DNA from: Coccinella septempunctata | Taxonomy: Eukaryota > Arthropoda > Insecta > Coleoptera > Coccinellidae | Direction of reading: 5' to 3' | DNA: 64,000 bases | Assembly (NCBI RefSeq): GCF_907165205.1 | Contig: NC_058191.1 | Span: 32,816,064-32,880,063, forward strand | Part shown: positions 47,283-58,475 of the stretch, in pieces | Layout of the letters: each line of letters starts with the position of its first letter | How positions within the stretch are numbered: the first letter of the stretch is position 1 | Translations under genes and position numbers: made by a program | The notes under the pieces: model-generated | The model's database searches: none | Told to the model about the DNA's origin: nothing | What the model saw: only the letters and a program-made list of their open reading frames with translations

Positions 47283-47323
47283 GAGGATATAACTGACGAG
47301 CCGCAGGCGAGTCAGTTACCTCC
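47283..47323. repeat. Imperfect palindrome upstream of the recombinase gene
   Basis: GGAGG, a 3-nt bulge, and TAACTGAC are followed by a short GC-rich centre (GCC gca GGC) and the complementary GTCAGTTA-CCTCC. It could be a recombination site, an element terminus or a hairpin in a transcript. Confidence 0.75.
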
Positions 47324-47374
47324 TTGAGCTAGATTAATCCCCAATACTAATACTAATAATGGGCAAAATGGTCT

Positions 47375-48315
47375 ATGCTGAAAAGCTGTTTGGAAATGAA
47401 AGAAAATGCCCCTGTTCGCAGGTTTGTTTTCCTTGAAAAATTTATTGAAAAATATGAGGTTTAGTTTTCATTTGCAGATTTCAAAAGGTAAAAGCGTTCC
47501 TGAAACGAAAAAATGAGCGTTATACGCCAAAAAAGGCCAAGGTATTAGGTAAAGAAGAGGCTGAACAATGTCTTTTACATGCTCCTGATGACCAGTGGTT
47601 GCTGGCGAAAATTGTAACAATATTTGGGATTTTTGGATGTTGTCGATGTGACGAAATTCTCTCCTTAAACATAAATGATGTAGAAGATATGGGAAAATAC
47701 GTTATTATGACATTGCGGCAAACAAAAAATTTAACAACAAGAAGATTCACCATAACCGATGATGGCTGCAGCTTCAAGCCCTGCATGTTATACAGAAAAT
47801 ATGTAAATCTTCGGCCTCCTGGAACAGAAAGCCTAAGATTTTTTTTCACATACCGACATGGAAAGTGCATTTCCCTCAATGCTGGCCAGCACACTATTGG
47901 TGGTGTCCCAAAGCAAATAGCGAAATATTTAGGTTTAAAAGACCCAGAGTTATACACCGGCCACTCTTTTCGCAGAACTGGAGCCACTATGGTTGCGGAT
48001 TCGGGTGGAGATATTTTAGCACTAAAGCGTGCAGGAGGGTGGAAGAGCACCGAAATTGCGATGAGTTATGTCGATGATTCGGTCAACAAAAAAATCGAAA
48101 TGTCTAGCAAATTATTTGGTAGTAAGGGGAGTACAAATGTTCTGCAGTCCTCTAGTTCAGCAGTTTCTGAGTCAACAGATGATTCATCATCATCAGTATC
48201 AAATCTTTCATCATCAAAAACCTGTGATATTGGATATAACAATTGTACCATGATTTTCAACATATATGACGATAAAACAAAATTTTCTGATGTAAATAAT
48301 ACTACTAACTTGTAA
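47375..48315 (+). CDS. Crypton-like tyrosine recombinase, two exons
   Basis: Predicted 294-residue protein from exon 1 (47375-47421), a 56-bp GT-AG intron (47422-47477) and exon 2 (47478-48315). The splice joins AG+A as one Arg codon and keeps the frame, giving VKAFLKRKNERYTPKKAKVL, a typical N-terminal (core-binding) segment. The catalytic domain follows: Arg in GCCRCDEIL, Lys in RQTKN, HSFRRTGAT (HxxR), GGWKSTEIA (Trp in place of the second His) and SYVD (nucleophile Tyr). The full R-K-H-R-W-Y set is present. After the Tyr comes a Ser-rich tail of about 70 residues. The family includes Crypton transposons and insect proteins related to KIAA1958/ZMYM-type recombinase domains; such enzymes join DNA through a phosphotyrosine intermediate. 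The start is uncertain, as an upstream exon is possible. The only coding sequence in the window that looks intact besides the PLE. Confidence 0.82.
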
Positions 48316-48352
48316 AAATTTTGCAAGTTAACTGTCAGTTTTACAAGTTAGT
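48304..48352. repeat. 14-bp inverted repeat spanning the recombinase stop codon
   Basis: actaacttgtaaaa (48304-48317, containing the TAA stop) is exactly complementary to ttttacaagttagt (48339-48352). The spacer is 21 bp. Possibly a 3' hairpin of the mRNA or an element terminus. Confidence 0.8.
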
Positions 48353-49263
48353 GACTTGATAAAATAAACTTTCTTGATTAATATTGTGTTTTTGGAAACT
48401 GACGTTTACAAATGAGAAACAAATAAAACCTTTTCTGTCGATTACACCGGGTAGAATTATTATTTTGTTAATTGTTGTCGCTCTAAAGCAGTCTTGCATA
48501 CATACCAGGTATGTATGAAACACATGAAGTTTAATGCATCAGTAAATATACAATATCCTTTTTTATTTTCCTTCTACATTATTATGTTCACCATATTCAA
48601 TGATCATGAACAAACAATTTTCAGGATAAATTGTCAGCCTACGGGTATTAAGCTATCAAAGTCAAAGCTTCGTGCAAACCGGAGCTCATCACCTACAGTA
48701 CCTAATCAGAGCATTAAAACGCCTCTTCCCGATCTTAATTCTACATAATTTGAACATATCAAGAATGTGAATTCTTCATCGAGTTCAAAATAAATTCGAT
48801 GGGTCTGATGAAAGGGCAGAATCCTTCGAATCGAGTCGAATTGTTTCCATGAAATGTTCGTTTATAAACTCGCATTACAATTGAAATTGAAACTTTTTGG
48901 AAGGTGGCTTAAGGTTATCGATTATCGTTAGTCTCCGTTCGTTCTGAGATGTCTTCCTGTTTCAATTTGGCCAGTATTCGGCAACGGTAGGCCATAAAAG
49001 AGAAATATCTCAAATAGTTGACCTCGTTCCAAGGGGCGATCAAGTTATTAGCTACGAGAAACACTCAAGAAATGTGGAGAAAATGAGAGGAGCTCGCGTT
49101 AGTTTCTCTCAGATATTATGGCGAGCGTCCATGATTGAGGTATAGAAACAACTTCAAGTGGTGTAGTTTATAAATCGCTAGCAGACATGACAGAGCTCAT
49201 TCTGCCACGAAACATAAAATTCAACTGAAAATTTTCAGTGGAAATCTCATTTCAATGTTTATA
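48353..49263. other. Region without recognisable genes
   Basis: 3' flank of the recombinase gene. No coding motif recognised. Confidence 0.45.
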
Positions 49264-49920
49264 ATGGGCGAGTCTCTGACTCCTATAAATATTTTAACAG
49301 TAGATTCTCGAGATCAAACGAAACAATTTTTTTCGAATCAGCTCGGTCCAAAAGATGCAAGCTGTTGAAAAATCATAAAAAATTTTCATCGAATTAAATT
49401 GATTTCGGAATATAGCTTTTCATTTATTTGATGAATCTATTTCGAGCACAAGATATCATCCACGTCTTCCAGTTTTCTCATTATGACCTTTGCGTACCAT
49501 AAAATTACCAAAATTTCAAAGAACACAACTCTTTGAAACTAAGTTAGACGCTATCTAATGAATACTTGAGCGTTCTGTAAAATTAAAGTATTCTTCATAT
49601 TTTCTCGTATAATGCTTCGTTTTCGAGTAATTTGATGCTCAAAAGTGGAAAATATCTGTGAAATTCAAAAAATTGGTTACTTTGACCGAATGCAACACTT
49701 TTTGAAAGATCCACAAATGTGTGATGTCTCAGATTCAGCTAGTTATTCTGAAGGTAATTTTGTTTTGAAATATTTTGTTTTTCCAGGTCATTATAAAAAC
49801 ATAAAATGGCTTTATCTTTTTATCAGGGGCGAATCGGAAAAAATGGTATAGGAAAAAATTTTCCTTTTAATCTCTAGAATCTACTGTTGAAATGTTTTGT
49901 AGTCGAAGACTAACCCTGTA
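49264..49920. mobile_element. TIR element family A (MITE), near complete
   Basis: Aligns to 15632-16489 end to end except for the 115-bp LINE tail present there. Its ends are more diverged (left gggcgagtctctgac, right gaagactaaccctg). Shared interior blocks include 'tttcatttatttgatgaatct' and 'cgtcttccagttt'. Confidence 0.8.
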
Positions 49921-49985
49921 TATGTGAAAAACAAGGCCCGACGTTCAATTGTAAATAAATAAATCTCAATTGGTTCATTCAGATC

Positions 49986-50100
49986 TAAGGGTTAGTCCCT
50001 GACATGTACATATATTTTAAGAAAAGATTCCTAAGACCAGGCTGTTAAAAATCCACAAAAAAAAATTAGGTATTATTTGATTGAAAACTTTTCTAAACAC
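49986..50100. mobile_element. Family-A MITE, left end fragment
   Basis: It starts with a diverged terminus (agggttagtccctgac), and the next 60 bases resemble the left interior of the family ('caggctgttaaaaatcc'). The rest is unrecognisable. Confidence 0.5.
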
Positions 50101-52253
50101 TTCTCAGGAATTTTTGAATTATTCCCGACTGTTATCATCGTGGAGCTGCCAAAGTTTCATTATAAATTATTTTTGGAGAATACTATATTTTTCGTCTTGA
50201 ATAGCAATATTCTATAGAATATAAATTACGAAGGATGCAAATTTATAGTTATTCGTTATTTTTTTTTCAGAATCTACGATGAGAAATTCTGAGGAGGAAT
50301 CAACACCAGATTTTCAGTTCAGGTAAATAAAAGTTCATTTTCCTCGAAATGGAAGTAAATAAATACATTTAACACGTTTTTTAGCTTAGCCGTCTCCTTA
50401 TATTCTTGATTAATCATAAACAAAATAACCGTCACTTGCGAACAGCTGTAAGGTTTCCTATAAAAGTAAAAGCAGCGAATTTTGGCGCCAATGCCTAACT
50501 TGATTGTGCATAAATAAATATCAAATATTATAATATATGGACGACCACAAAGAGATGTCAAAAATTTTTGTTTCAAAATAATAATTCTCTAAATGCATCA
50601 AGCAATTTTGGAGATAACATTGATATTAACGAAACGATTCCTTGTTTTCAATTCAATAAATGAGCTTAATCTTTCAGATATTCTCTGAAGTCATCCATAT
50701 GGAAAATGATATTTTGAAGCTTTTAGGCTGTCACCGGGTATTTGATGGTAAGTTAAAACATCATATTTTTTTTAACATTTCTTGGTATAGACCTGTGTTG
50801 ACTATCACTCATGGATAGAGGTCTACAAACGGGACGTGCGACTGAGGTAGCACATATGCCTGACTGGCTATAGGTGGCGCACCTGTCTCTATATCTCTTG
50901 ATGGAGCCTCTCCATTTCATATAGATTCACGATATGGGATATGGTGCATGTTGCGCTAAATTCTCAAATTTTGCCCTACCACAAAATTTCCATTTTTACA
51001 GACTTACTTTTCAATAATATAATTCATAGAAAATATTATTATCCATGAATGTGGGAGATAAACTATTGAGGTCAAATTTTTCAATATAATAATTTCAACC
51101 ATTGTATGGAAGTCATTGGACCTATATACCATGATAAATCAGTTTGAAGTATTCAGTGCAGTTTTTATAAAACACTAGCTGAATACGGCCACGCTTGATT
51201 TTGACTGAAACTGATATTCGTCATTGAGAAAGTAGTTGAATGAAAATATTCTAAAAAAACATATACATATACTCGTCCCACATACATTTCAATTAAATCG
51301 CTAATTGATAGTTTTTTCCTGAAAAACGTTTTTCATTGTTTAACTACATTTTCCGTTTGTCCTCTTCGTGCACGAAGATGAAAATCAAATGTTTACCAAC
51401 ACTGGACTATGCGACATATATTTTCACTATTTACATCGTAGAAAGAAGAATCGGGGAGAAAGACCTCTCAAAATGCCTTCTGTAGGGGACGTCGTAATGG
51501 AAATTATATTAAATGAAATGCAACATTCCAACATTGTAAAGTGAATTTATCGAGTTATCCGGACGTAAGTACACACACGGAGGCTGAATTTGTTTCATTC
51601 AAATCTGATGTTGATATTTAATAAATGTAAAAAGAAATGAATGAAAAACATCATGTATAAAATGATGTATAAGGAGCTTAGGATTTTTCGTTAATGTATT
51701 CCTAGTAGAGAAATTCATCCTTTCAGGTATTGCGGATGTACAATCGATTGAATATAATTCTAAACTAAAAACAGAAAAATATTATTCTCTCTAACACATG
51801 TTTCACAATCACAGAAGCATCTTAAGGTGGGAGAATGTAAATGGCTTATATGATAGGTACTGGTGGATTCGGGTGACTTGGGAGTCTTGGGACAGTCCTG
51901 TAACTTGGGACAATTACCTTGCAGATTTCTTTGTTTCTTACCATTTATGAGTAAAGGGACAAACTTATAAGATTGTGTAGCGTCTTTTCGGTTAGTATAA
52001 CAATTAATTCCTGTTAAGTTTGCCGTGACCAGAACGTTTGAATTGACAGGAAAAATTAACAAATTAAAGAGAATAAAAGCGCGTTTTTTTATGGCCCTTA
52101 TACTTTTTAATGTCCTGTAAATGTGTTTCACTTTGTGCATGTGTAATTTTTCTGGGTACGTGGGATATTGGGATATTAGATATTTCTTGAAACTAGGTTG
52201 TTTACAAATCAAACGGCAACACGGATCTCATTAATTTATTTTGTTGTTATATA
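50101..52253. other. Region without recognisable genes
   Basis: Contains one isolated gggtgacttggga terminus at about 51854, related to the MITE at 52254-52523. A 150-codon minus-strand frame (51760-52212) runs through this terminus and is unlikely to be a gene. Confidence 0.45.
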
Positions 52254-52523
52254 GGGTGATTTGGGACAATGCCAAGCGGCGCATTGGAAACAGAAAATAT
52301 GCCGATTTTCGCAGGAAATTATTCTTTACGTTATTTCCACAAAGAAATCTCCAAAGAATGAAAGAAATCAAAGTTCCCTTGTTTTGTTTAGTTCTTCTAC
52401 ATTTGAGTTGCAATATATTTACTTTCGCTGTAATAGGGGTTTATCATTTGATTTCCTTACCGAATTTCAACTATATAATCACAAATTCTAATTTTTCAAA
52501 ACTATACACCGTCCCAAGTCACC
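52254..52523. mobile_element. Short TA-flanked MITE (gggtgacttgggac family)
   Basis: Left end gggtgatttgggac; the right end gtcccaagtcacc is its inverted partner with one change. TA lies on both sides (52252-52253, 52524-52525). About 270 bp. Related lone termini occur at about 51854 and 52585. Non-coding. Confidence 0.78.
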
Positions 52524-53084
52524 TATTCCATTTGAGAGTTGAGAAATAGATATTAACTTGTGTTCCAAGCCTCCCAAATCGGTGGGTGACTTGGGACAAG
52601 TATATTTTATTTTTTTCAAAATCTATATCCAAATTCTGAAGCATGGTATATATCCTAATCAATAGTCTGAGTCATCTATATTAATAAAAGAGGATCTATG
52701 GTTTACTTCAAAATGCTTTATTGTTCAAACGATAGCACCAAATTGGACAATTCTTTTTTTGTTGTGTTTATTATTGTTAGGGCAAGGTTTATATAGCAAA
52801 ATATTCCCAAAAAAAATTGTACAGAACAGAAAAAAAGGCATTCCTTTTTCTTACGACCAATCGAGCAATCATAGAGTAGGTACTTATAGGTTTTCGACAT
52901 TACGATGAGTTAGTTATTATTATCTACCCTAGAAATAATTTAAATGGCAAAACTAGGTTTGCCGGGTCAGCTAGTTTAGAATATTTGAACCTTTTTCTCT
53001 CATGAAAATAGGTCACCGTTTCGAAAATATGACAAGTTGAATTCAACGGTATATCATATGGAGATGGAGAAAATTATTTCGAAG

Positions 53085-53290
53085 TTTCGAAATTCATCGT
53101 TGAAGACAGGCCCTGTTCTGCATAGCGAAAAAGTTCGAAGACATGAATTTGAGACATTACTCGATAAAGATTGTAGTCAAACGCAAGAGAAGCTTGCAGA
53201 ATCATGTGGACGTTGCCATCGTCCTCAACACAGAGGTCATTCTCGTTATCTGGTAGCTCCTACAGGCTGTTATATTCTTTGAGCTTGCGA
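53085..53290 (+). pseudogene. N-terminal remnant of a second mariner lineage
   Basis: Two adjoining frames give KFIVEDRPCSA followed by KVRRHEFETLLDKDCSQTQEKLAES. This resembles the linker and second helix-turn-helix of mauritiana-type mariner transposases (consensus-like DxxxQTQEELAE). The catalytic domain is absent and stops interrupt the rest. Confidence 0.55.
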
Positions 53291-54279
53291 TTTTATTACA
53301 CGCGATTGGTATAGGCTAGAAAAACATAAACCACTTCCTGCATATGATTTCAAAAATCAGTTGAACACTTATGAACCAATTAATTGATCATTTTATCTTA
53401 TAGAAAGTTCAATTTATATGTTTGACGCGAAACTCGCATTTTGTATTGGAAACGGCCTTCCCGAAATCTGATTCATATTCCCAGTAGCATTTGACCCCAC
53501 TCATTATTTCATCTGAGAAGTGATTGAAGGAAAAAGCTTCCATTCCTTCCCTTTTCCGCATTCTCATTCCGTAAAAGGAAACATGTGCGCCAGAGTGAAT
53601 TTGTAGGGTGGTAACAACGAATGGTTCTTTTGGGGTCGGATGAATTCCTTCGGGAGAGTTGCGGAATTTCTGAAAGAATTAAAGATATAGGGCCACTCGA
53701 CAGATCGTAAAGTTTACTTCGTCGTTATTGAAGGCATTTATGGCCCAATGCGATCTTATAGAAGTCAGTTGATACAATGCTATGAAATATTCCTCCCTTG
53801 GTATGTAAAAGGATTCCCATATCGTAATGTACGATGGGGAAAGTGGACAGTTGGATGCCTTGGATGGCTGCTTCTTGAGTGAAAAATTGTCAAAGTGAAT
53901 TGCGAAAATGACATAGTGTTTCGTGGATTCTCCAATGCCATACTGGCAAATGATGGTATTGCGAAAATAGAATCTTTGGAAAAAGGAAAACTTATTGAGA
54001 TCTCTACTTATGTTTCTGCGCAATTCAAAGCTATTGCAGAGCTCTATTTTTTTCTACACATCACTGAATAGGTCTCAGGTCCAACCAGGAGAAACATTTT
54101 TTTTAAATCTACTTCCTTCTCTCCTTAAGTGTAATACATTCATCCAAATGCTCCATTCACTTACTTCTTTATGCCCTCTAGAGAACATTTGCTATAAAAA
54201 TAGGTTTCAGTTTCGGCAATATTTTCTTCATTTGATACAAATTCTTTCCTTGGAGCAATATCTAAAGAACAGGTACAAG
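53291..54279. other. Region without recognisable genes
   Basis: A 114-codon minus-strand frame (53679-54023) has no recognisable motif. No repeats noticed. Confidence 0.4.
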
Positions 54280-54840
54280 TTGACTATACTTCATTCACTT
54301 TTATTTTAGCAGTCGGTTGGCCATGGAACTTTGACACATTTCACTCTATATAGTACAAAAATGTGGGGTTATGAAGCTTGTCAAAACATTTTTGGGTTTT
54401 AAATTAAGGCTATGTTGCCCGTTCTACGTAAAAGTTTCTGTTATTACGTATTTTATCAAAATGTCGAATCTCTTCGGAAAATATGTGACGAACATGATTG
54501 AAGTTTATACAAACTAATTGAAGTCATACCAAATCCAGCTATTTGCATGGAAAATACAATAGATCAGTATAATATCGTAATGTGCACTAGCTTGAGGAGA
54601 GTTAATGTTCGTTATCTTCTTTGGCTTACATCATTTGTAGATTTCAAAAATATTAACTCGAAGATGAAATGCATATGATGCAGTGGTTGGGAATGGGTAT
54701 CTCCCGAAGAAATTAACAGATAATTACAAGAATGTTAAATTCTTCAACAAAAATCATCTTGCATCAATATAAGTAAAATGAATTGAAGGAATGTTTAAAG
54801 TTAAGATGAACTTCACCTTTGAACAAAAATTTCTGAAGTA
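54280..54840 (-). repeat. Partial inverted copy of the inner TIR element (family B)
   Basis: Reverse-complement match to about 42660-43211, starting at the terminus (tatacttcattcac, then agcagtcggttggccatgg) and continuing through the 'gggagatacccattcccaac' block. It stops near 54840. Confidence 0.82.
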
Positions 54841-56469
54841 CAATCGATACTATCACTCCTACGATAAAATCTCAATATTAATAATCAACTAGCTCGTCAG
54901 CTTCCTACAACCCACATGCATTTTGGTATATTATAATTTATTTCATACCAGTCAAAAGCCCTTTTCATTTCTTAAATCATTATTTCGAATTAAATTTACA
55001 GTATTTATGTGGATTTCACCGGGGTTATCCTAGAAAGTTAGATACTTGGTATCGCGGACATTTTAATATCTTTTTTATGGTTCTGCAAAATTGTATAATA
55101 GTTGATCAATTTTCGTTATCTCTCAAAGTTCACTCAGCGTCGGCTATGAAGGCCTGCAATGAACGGGTTGTTCACCACTTTTCGACATCGATTTCTTCAT
55201 TATGTTGAACGGTATCAAACCATTTTAAGGATCACTCTCCTATCTTTTCTCCAGAAAGTGCTCGAATAACGGATCTCTGAATTTCTACCGAAAAGACACT
55301 AAACCCGGTTTATATAAACGTGGCCAAACCCTCTCAATTATAGCTCCAAGACCTGAGTTTTCTGTATAAATACCTCCGAAGCATTAAAACTACCCAGAAC
55401 GCCTCGGAGCAAAAATGGAGATAGTGAAAAGTCCATATTTGAAAGAGCAAAATAACTCGGGAAAAGGCAAAGTGCCGTCAAAGTTCCTTTCATGAGAGGG
55501 CTGAAATTATTGAAAAAGCTTATATTGCGTTCGATTTTCTCCTCGGGGCATGTGGAACAAACAGTTACGTCAAACGAAAGACAACATTGTCGCTAGGGGT
55601 AGACCAGCCAGTTTACACTATGCCAGGCCTTCTAAGTTGCCGCGAGCTCGTCTTGAATGTGTGAGAGATAACAGTGGGGGAGGAAATTCGGTTACACTCC
55701 CCCGTAGCTGGGGGCGAACTCACAGTTTAAATACAAACTGATTTCTCCAGATTTACTTAGGGAGGACAATGGCAATGAATTATCAGCATACATGTTATTC
55801 GAGATGGCACGATTTGCATTCGACATAACACTGAGGCGATGAGATAATATTATTTCTGGACATGAAAGGTCTGGGGGATCAAACTCAGGCTGCTCAGAAT
55901 CCAACTCCGCGAACGGCCAAAATGCAAATCATGGATGTCCCATTTCACACACAATATTTTACCGAAATATTGGCTACTACTAATAATATAATAATTATTA
56001 TTATTGTTACGTTTAGATATCACAGAATGAAACAGAGGTTGCGTGAAGACTGAAACAACAACTGCCACTGGCATAGCAGCACAACAACGAAAAATAAGAA
56101 CAATGTAAACCAAAGCTCACAGACATCACCCAAAAAGCTCCTGCGACACACACATTGTTGACTTATCTGACCTTATGTCTCAGTAATAAAGGGACTTCTA
56201 GAATATTTCCTCGAAAACTCCATCGAGCAATTGGTAAAGCCGATTGTTCTACTTTGCTAAAGATACAACAGTATAATTTAGATATACAAGAACATTACCG
56301 CAAAGAGCGGAATTCAGGATAACTGATTGATAAACCTCTGTATGGAAAACACCTAAACGAAATTAATCTTGATTATCGGAATATCTTACATGGGGACGGC
56401 AAGACGACAATACAGGTCTTCATATCCTGAGAATGGGGTCTGCGTGAGAACTCTTATACTCTCCTTATA
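54841..56469. other. Mostly unrecognised; possible LINE remnant at its end
   Basis: A GC-rich hairpin (cccccgtagctggggg) lies at about 55698-55713. At about 56290-56465, plus-strand frames read KPLYGKHLNEINLDYRN and GDGKTTIQVFIS followed by WGLREN. This vaguely resembles the C-terminal region of a LINE protein, but the similarity is too weak to call. Confidence 0.35.
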
Positions 56470-56503
56470 CAATCAAGGATCTATACAGCCAATATCGATT
56501 TAA

Positions 56504-57094
56504 CACATTGACGGACAGTACCTATTTGGCAGTTGCTTGTGATGTGACGCGCATGTATACTGATTTAATATGGTTCAAAATTGGAGTGATATACATCAAA
56601 ATATTAGTAGTCATTTAGGGGATGTGAATATGGAAAATAAACAACAGACGGCTTTAGACGTCACTGTCATAACATGAACATTTTTCTTCATTTTTTTATG
56701 ACATGGACGTCCAAAGGCGTTCTCATTTTTTCAACAGAAAAAGTAAAATTTCTCTTCATTAGATTTGGTAAGAAAGTTATAACGCAAGTTTAACACGGAA
56801 ACTACGTAATTTTCGATCGTAACACCCTCACATTTGAACAAATACTGAACACGCTGAATGGCTGTGTCGCGGCTGAATACTCGGTATGGCGAAGCGAATG
56901 ATTCAGGTTCACAAAATTCAAAATGTGTGAACGATGTGACGCTTTTTCATAATATCACGCTTTTCCAACGTCCAGGAACGTCATGTCGATGTTAGACGAG
57001 TTTATAGGAAGACGTCTATAAACGTCTAAAAACTGTGCCGTCACATCATGCACAGTGACCTGAACGTCTATAGACGTCGTTGTCCGTCAATGTG
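56504..57094. mobile_element. TTAA-flanked element with 14-bp TIRs
   Basis: TIR cacattgacggaca at both ends, flanked by TTAA (56500-56503 and 57095-57098). 591 bp without coding. The interior is rich in gacgtc-type palindromes (for example tctatagacgtc near the right end). The empty site is preserved in the related LINE copy at about 12161-12164, which has a single TTAA. A TTAA target suggests a piggyBac-type non-autonomous element. Confidence 0.9.
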
Positions 57095-57513
57095 TTAAGT
57101 AAGGCCTTCGACTCGGTGAATCGGAAAGCGCTAAGGAAAATCATGGGACGCCTTGAAGTACCCGAGAAATTCTTAGCTTAGCAGTGTGTAAAAGCCTCAA
57201 TACCAACAACACCGCTAGAATACAGCATAATGTCTCTACAACCGACCATTTCTTAACCAACTCTGGAAAAAACAAGGCTGCGTGTTAGCGCCTTTACTGT
57301 TCAAGATTTGCGCCACAGCTTTCTCGATAATTGCTGACATGAGTATGCCTGTAACAGGTGTTGTAATAAGATTCGTGTATGATGGAGGTCTGAAGCGCCT
57401 CAGAGCAAAAACCCGTACAAAGTTTATCACGGAACTTCAATATACAGACGACTACGCACTTATCGCTAGGAGCTCAGATGATCTACATACATATAATGTT
57501 GGACACCTATAAA

Positions 57514-57536
57514 CATATATATATATATATATATAT
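57514..57536. repeat. AT dinucleotide microsatellite
   Basis: About 11 TA units inside LINE copy 3. They are absent from copy 1 at the matching position. Confidence 0.9.
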
Positions 57537-58416
57537 ACGAAGCTTTAGGCCTTAGACTCAATATTGACAAAACCAAAATCCTGGTAAGTCCGCCAGAAAG
57601 CCTTCAAACAGATATCACCCTAGAGGATGAAACTCTAGAACAGGCCGAGCATTTCAAATACTTGGGAAGCTTCATAAATACTAGGGCTAACCTGGATACG
57701 GAAATACAGAACCGTATCAATTCGGCATCCTGGGCATTCTGGAGGCTAAAGGACAGAGAGTTTCAAAATCACGACGTCAATCTGAAGACCAAGACAGCTA
57801 TTTACAAAGCTGTGGTCCTCCCAACTCTTCTTTACGGAAGCGAAAGCTGGACGCCCTACAGGCGACATATTAAACAGCTTGAACAAACGCAACAACGTCA
57901 TCCAAGACACTAATGCACATCAAATGGGTCCACAGAGTTTCAAATGCAGAAAGAAGTCTTGCAGCGCGCGAGTTGTATAACAATTGAGATTCAAGTAACG
58001 AAGGCCCGACTCAGATAGAGCGGCCGCAGTCTGAGGATGCAAGCACTAGACTCTCCAAAATAGCTCTTTATGACGAATTCTCAGAGGGAGCTCGGAAACC
58101 AGGAGGCCAGGAGCCCTAAGAAATTATAAGTTTGATCGCACCGATAGTTCTGTTTTTGAGTCTTTTTGTATATTCATTCTCGATAACGGGATACAGCAAT
58201 GAATGAATGAATACTTTCCTGCAGTCTCTCGGCGAATAGTTGCACTTTCGTTGACTGCAGGTCAGGTGGTATATTGTTTGGGAGTCATGGATAGGTGTAG
58301 GATTCTACAGAGTAAGGTTTGTATCAGTCTTGGTAGGTAGGTTTTGATGTCGTGATGATCCCTCATGGCGGGTCCCCTTTCTTGCTCAAAGACACCATCC
58401 TCCGATTGAGATGAGT

Positions 58417-58475
58417 TACACTGCACTGTACTAATGAGAGACAATATTCCCGAAACCGGTCTACAATTTGTGTAT
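58417..58475 (+). ncRNA. Decayed hammerhead-like motif
   Basis: Plus strand: stem I GUA (58428-58430) with UAC (58462-58464), and beyond an internal loop UACAC with GUGUA. The core CUAAUGA (58431-58437) has G5 changed to A. Stem II is GAGA/UCCC with one mismatch. GAAA is 58452-58455, stem III is palindromic CCGG (58456-58459), and UC is 58460-58461. Architecture complete, core mutated. Confidence 0.5.

Larger units (their letters stand above)
56470..58215 (+). pseudogene. LINE reverse-transcriptase remnant, copy 3
   Basis: Same family as 11935-13462. The blocks in order are the 'caatcaaggatctatacagcc' segment (56470), an interruption by a TTAA-flanked element (56504-57094), KAFDSVNRKAL (about 57100), an APLLF block (about 57285), ELQYTDDYALIARSSDD with an intact-looking YxDD (57440-57485), LGSFINTRANLDTEIQNRINSA (57662 on), LPTLLYGSESWTPYRRHIK (57813 on), and a shortened C-terminus. 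A deletion joins the KPGG block to the 3' UTR at about 58110. The 3' end finishes in a TGAA repeat (58199-58213). Frameshifts make it non-functional, but it is less decayed than copy 1. Confidence 0.85.

Noticed and set aside
47293..47318. CUGACGA followed by a short stem and GAG-UC, hammerhead-like, in the palindrome upstream of the recombinase
   Set aside because: There is no GAAA, and the proposed stem I would have to use core bases. A simple palindrome explains it.
51760..52212. 150-codon minus-strand frame
   Set aside because: It runs through a MITE terminus, and the repeated Pro/Lys/Ser segment is just the translated terminus. No domain recognised.
53679..54023. 114-codon minus-strand frame
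   Set aside because: No motif, no splice or promoter context. Open frames of this size are expected by chance here.
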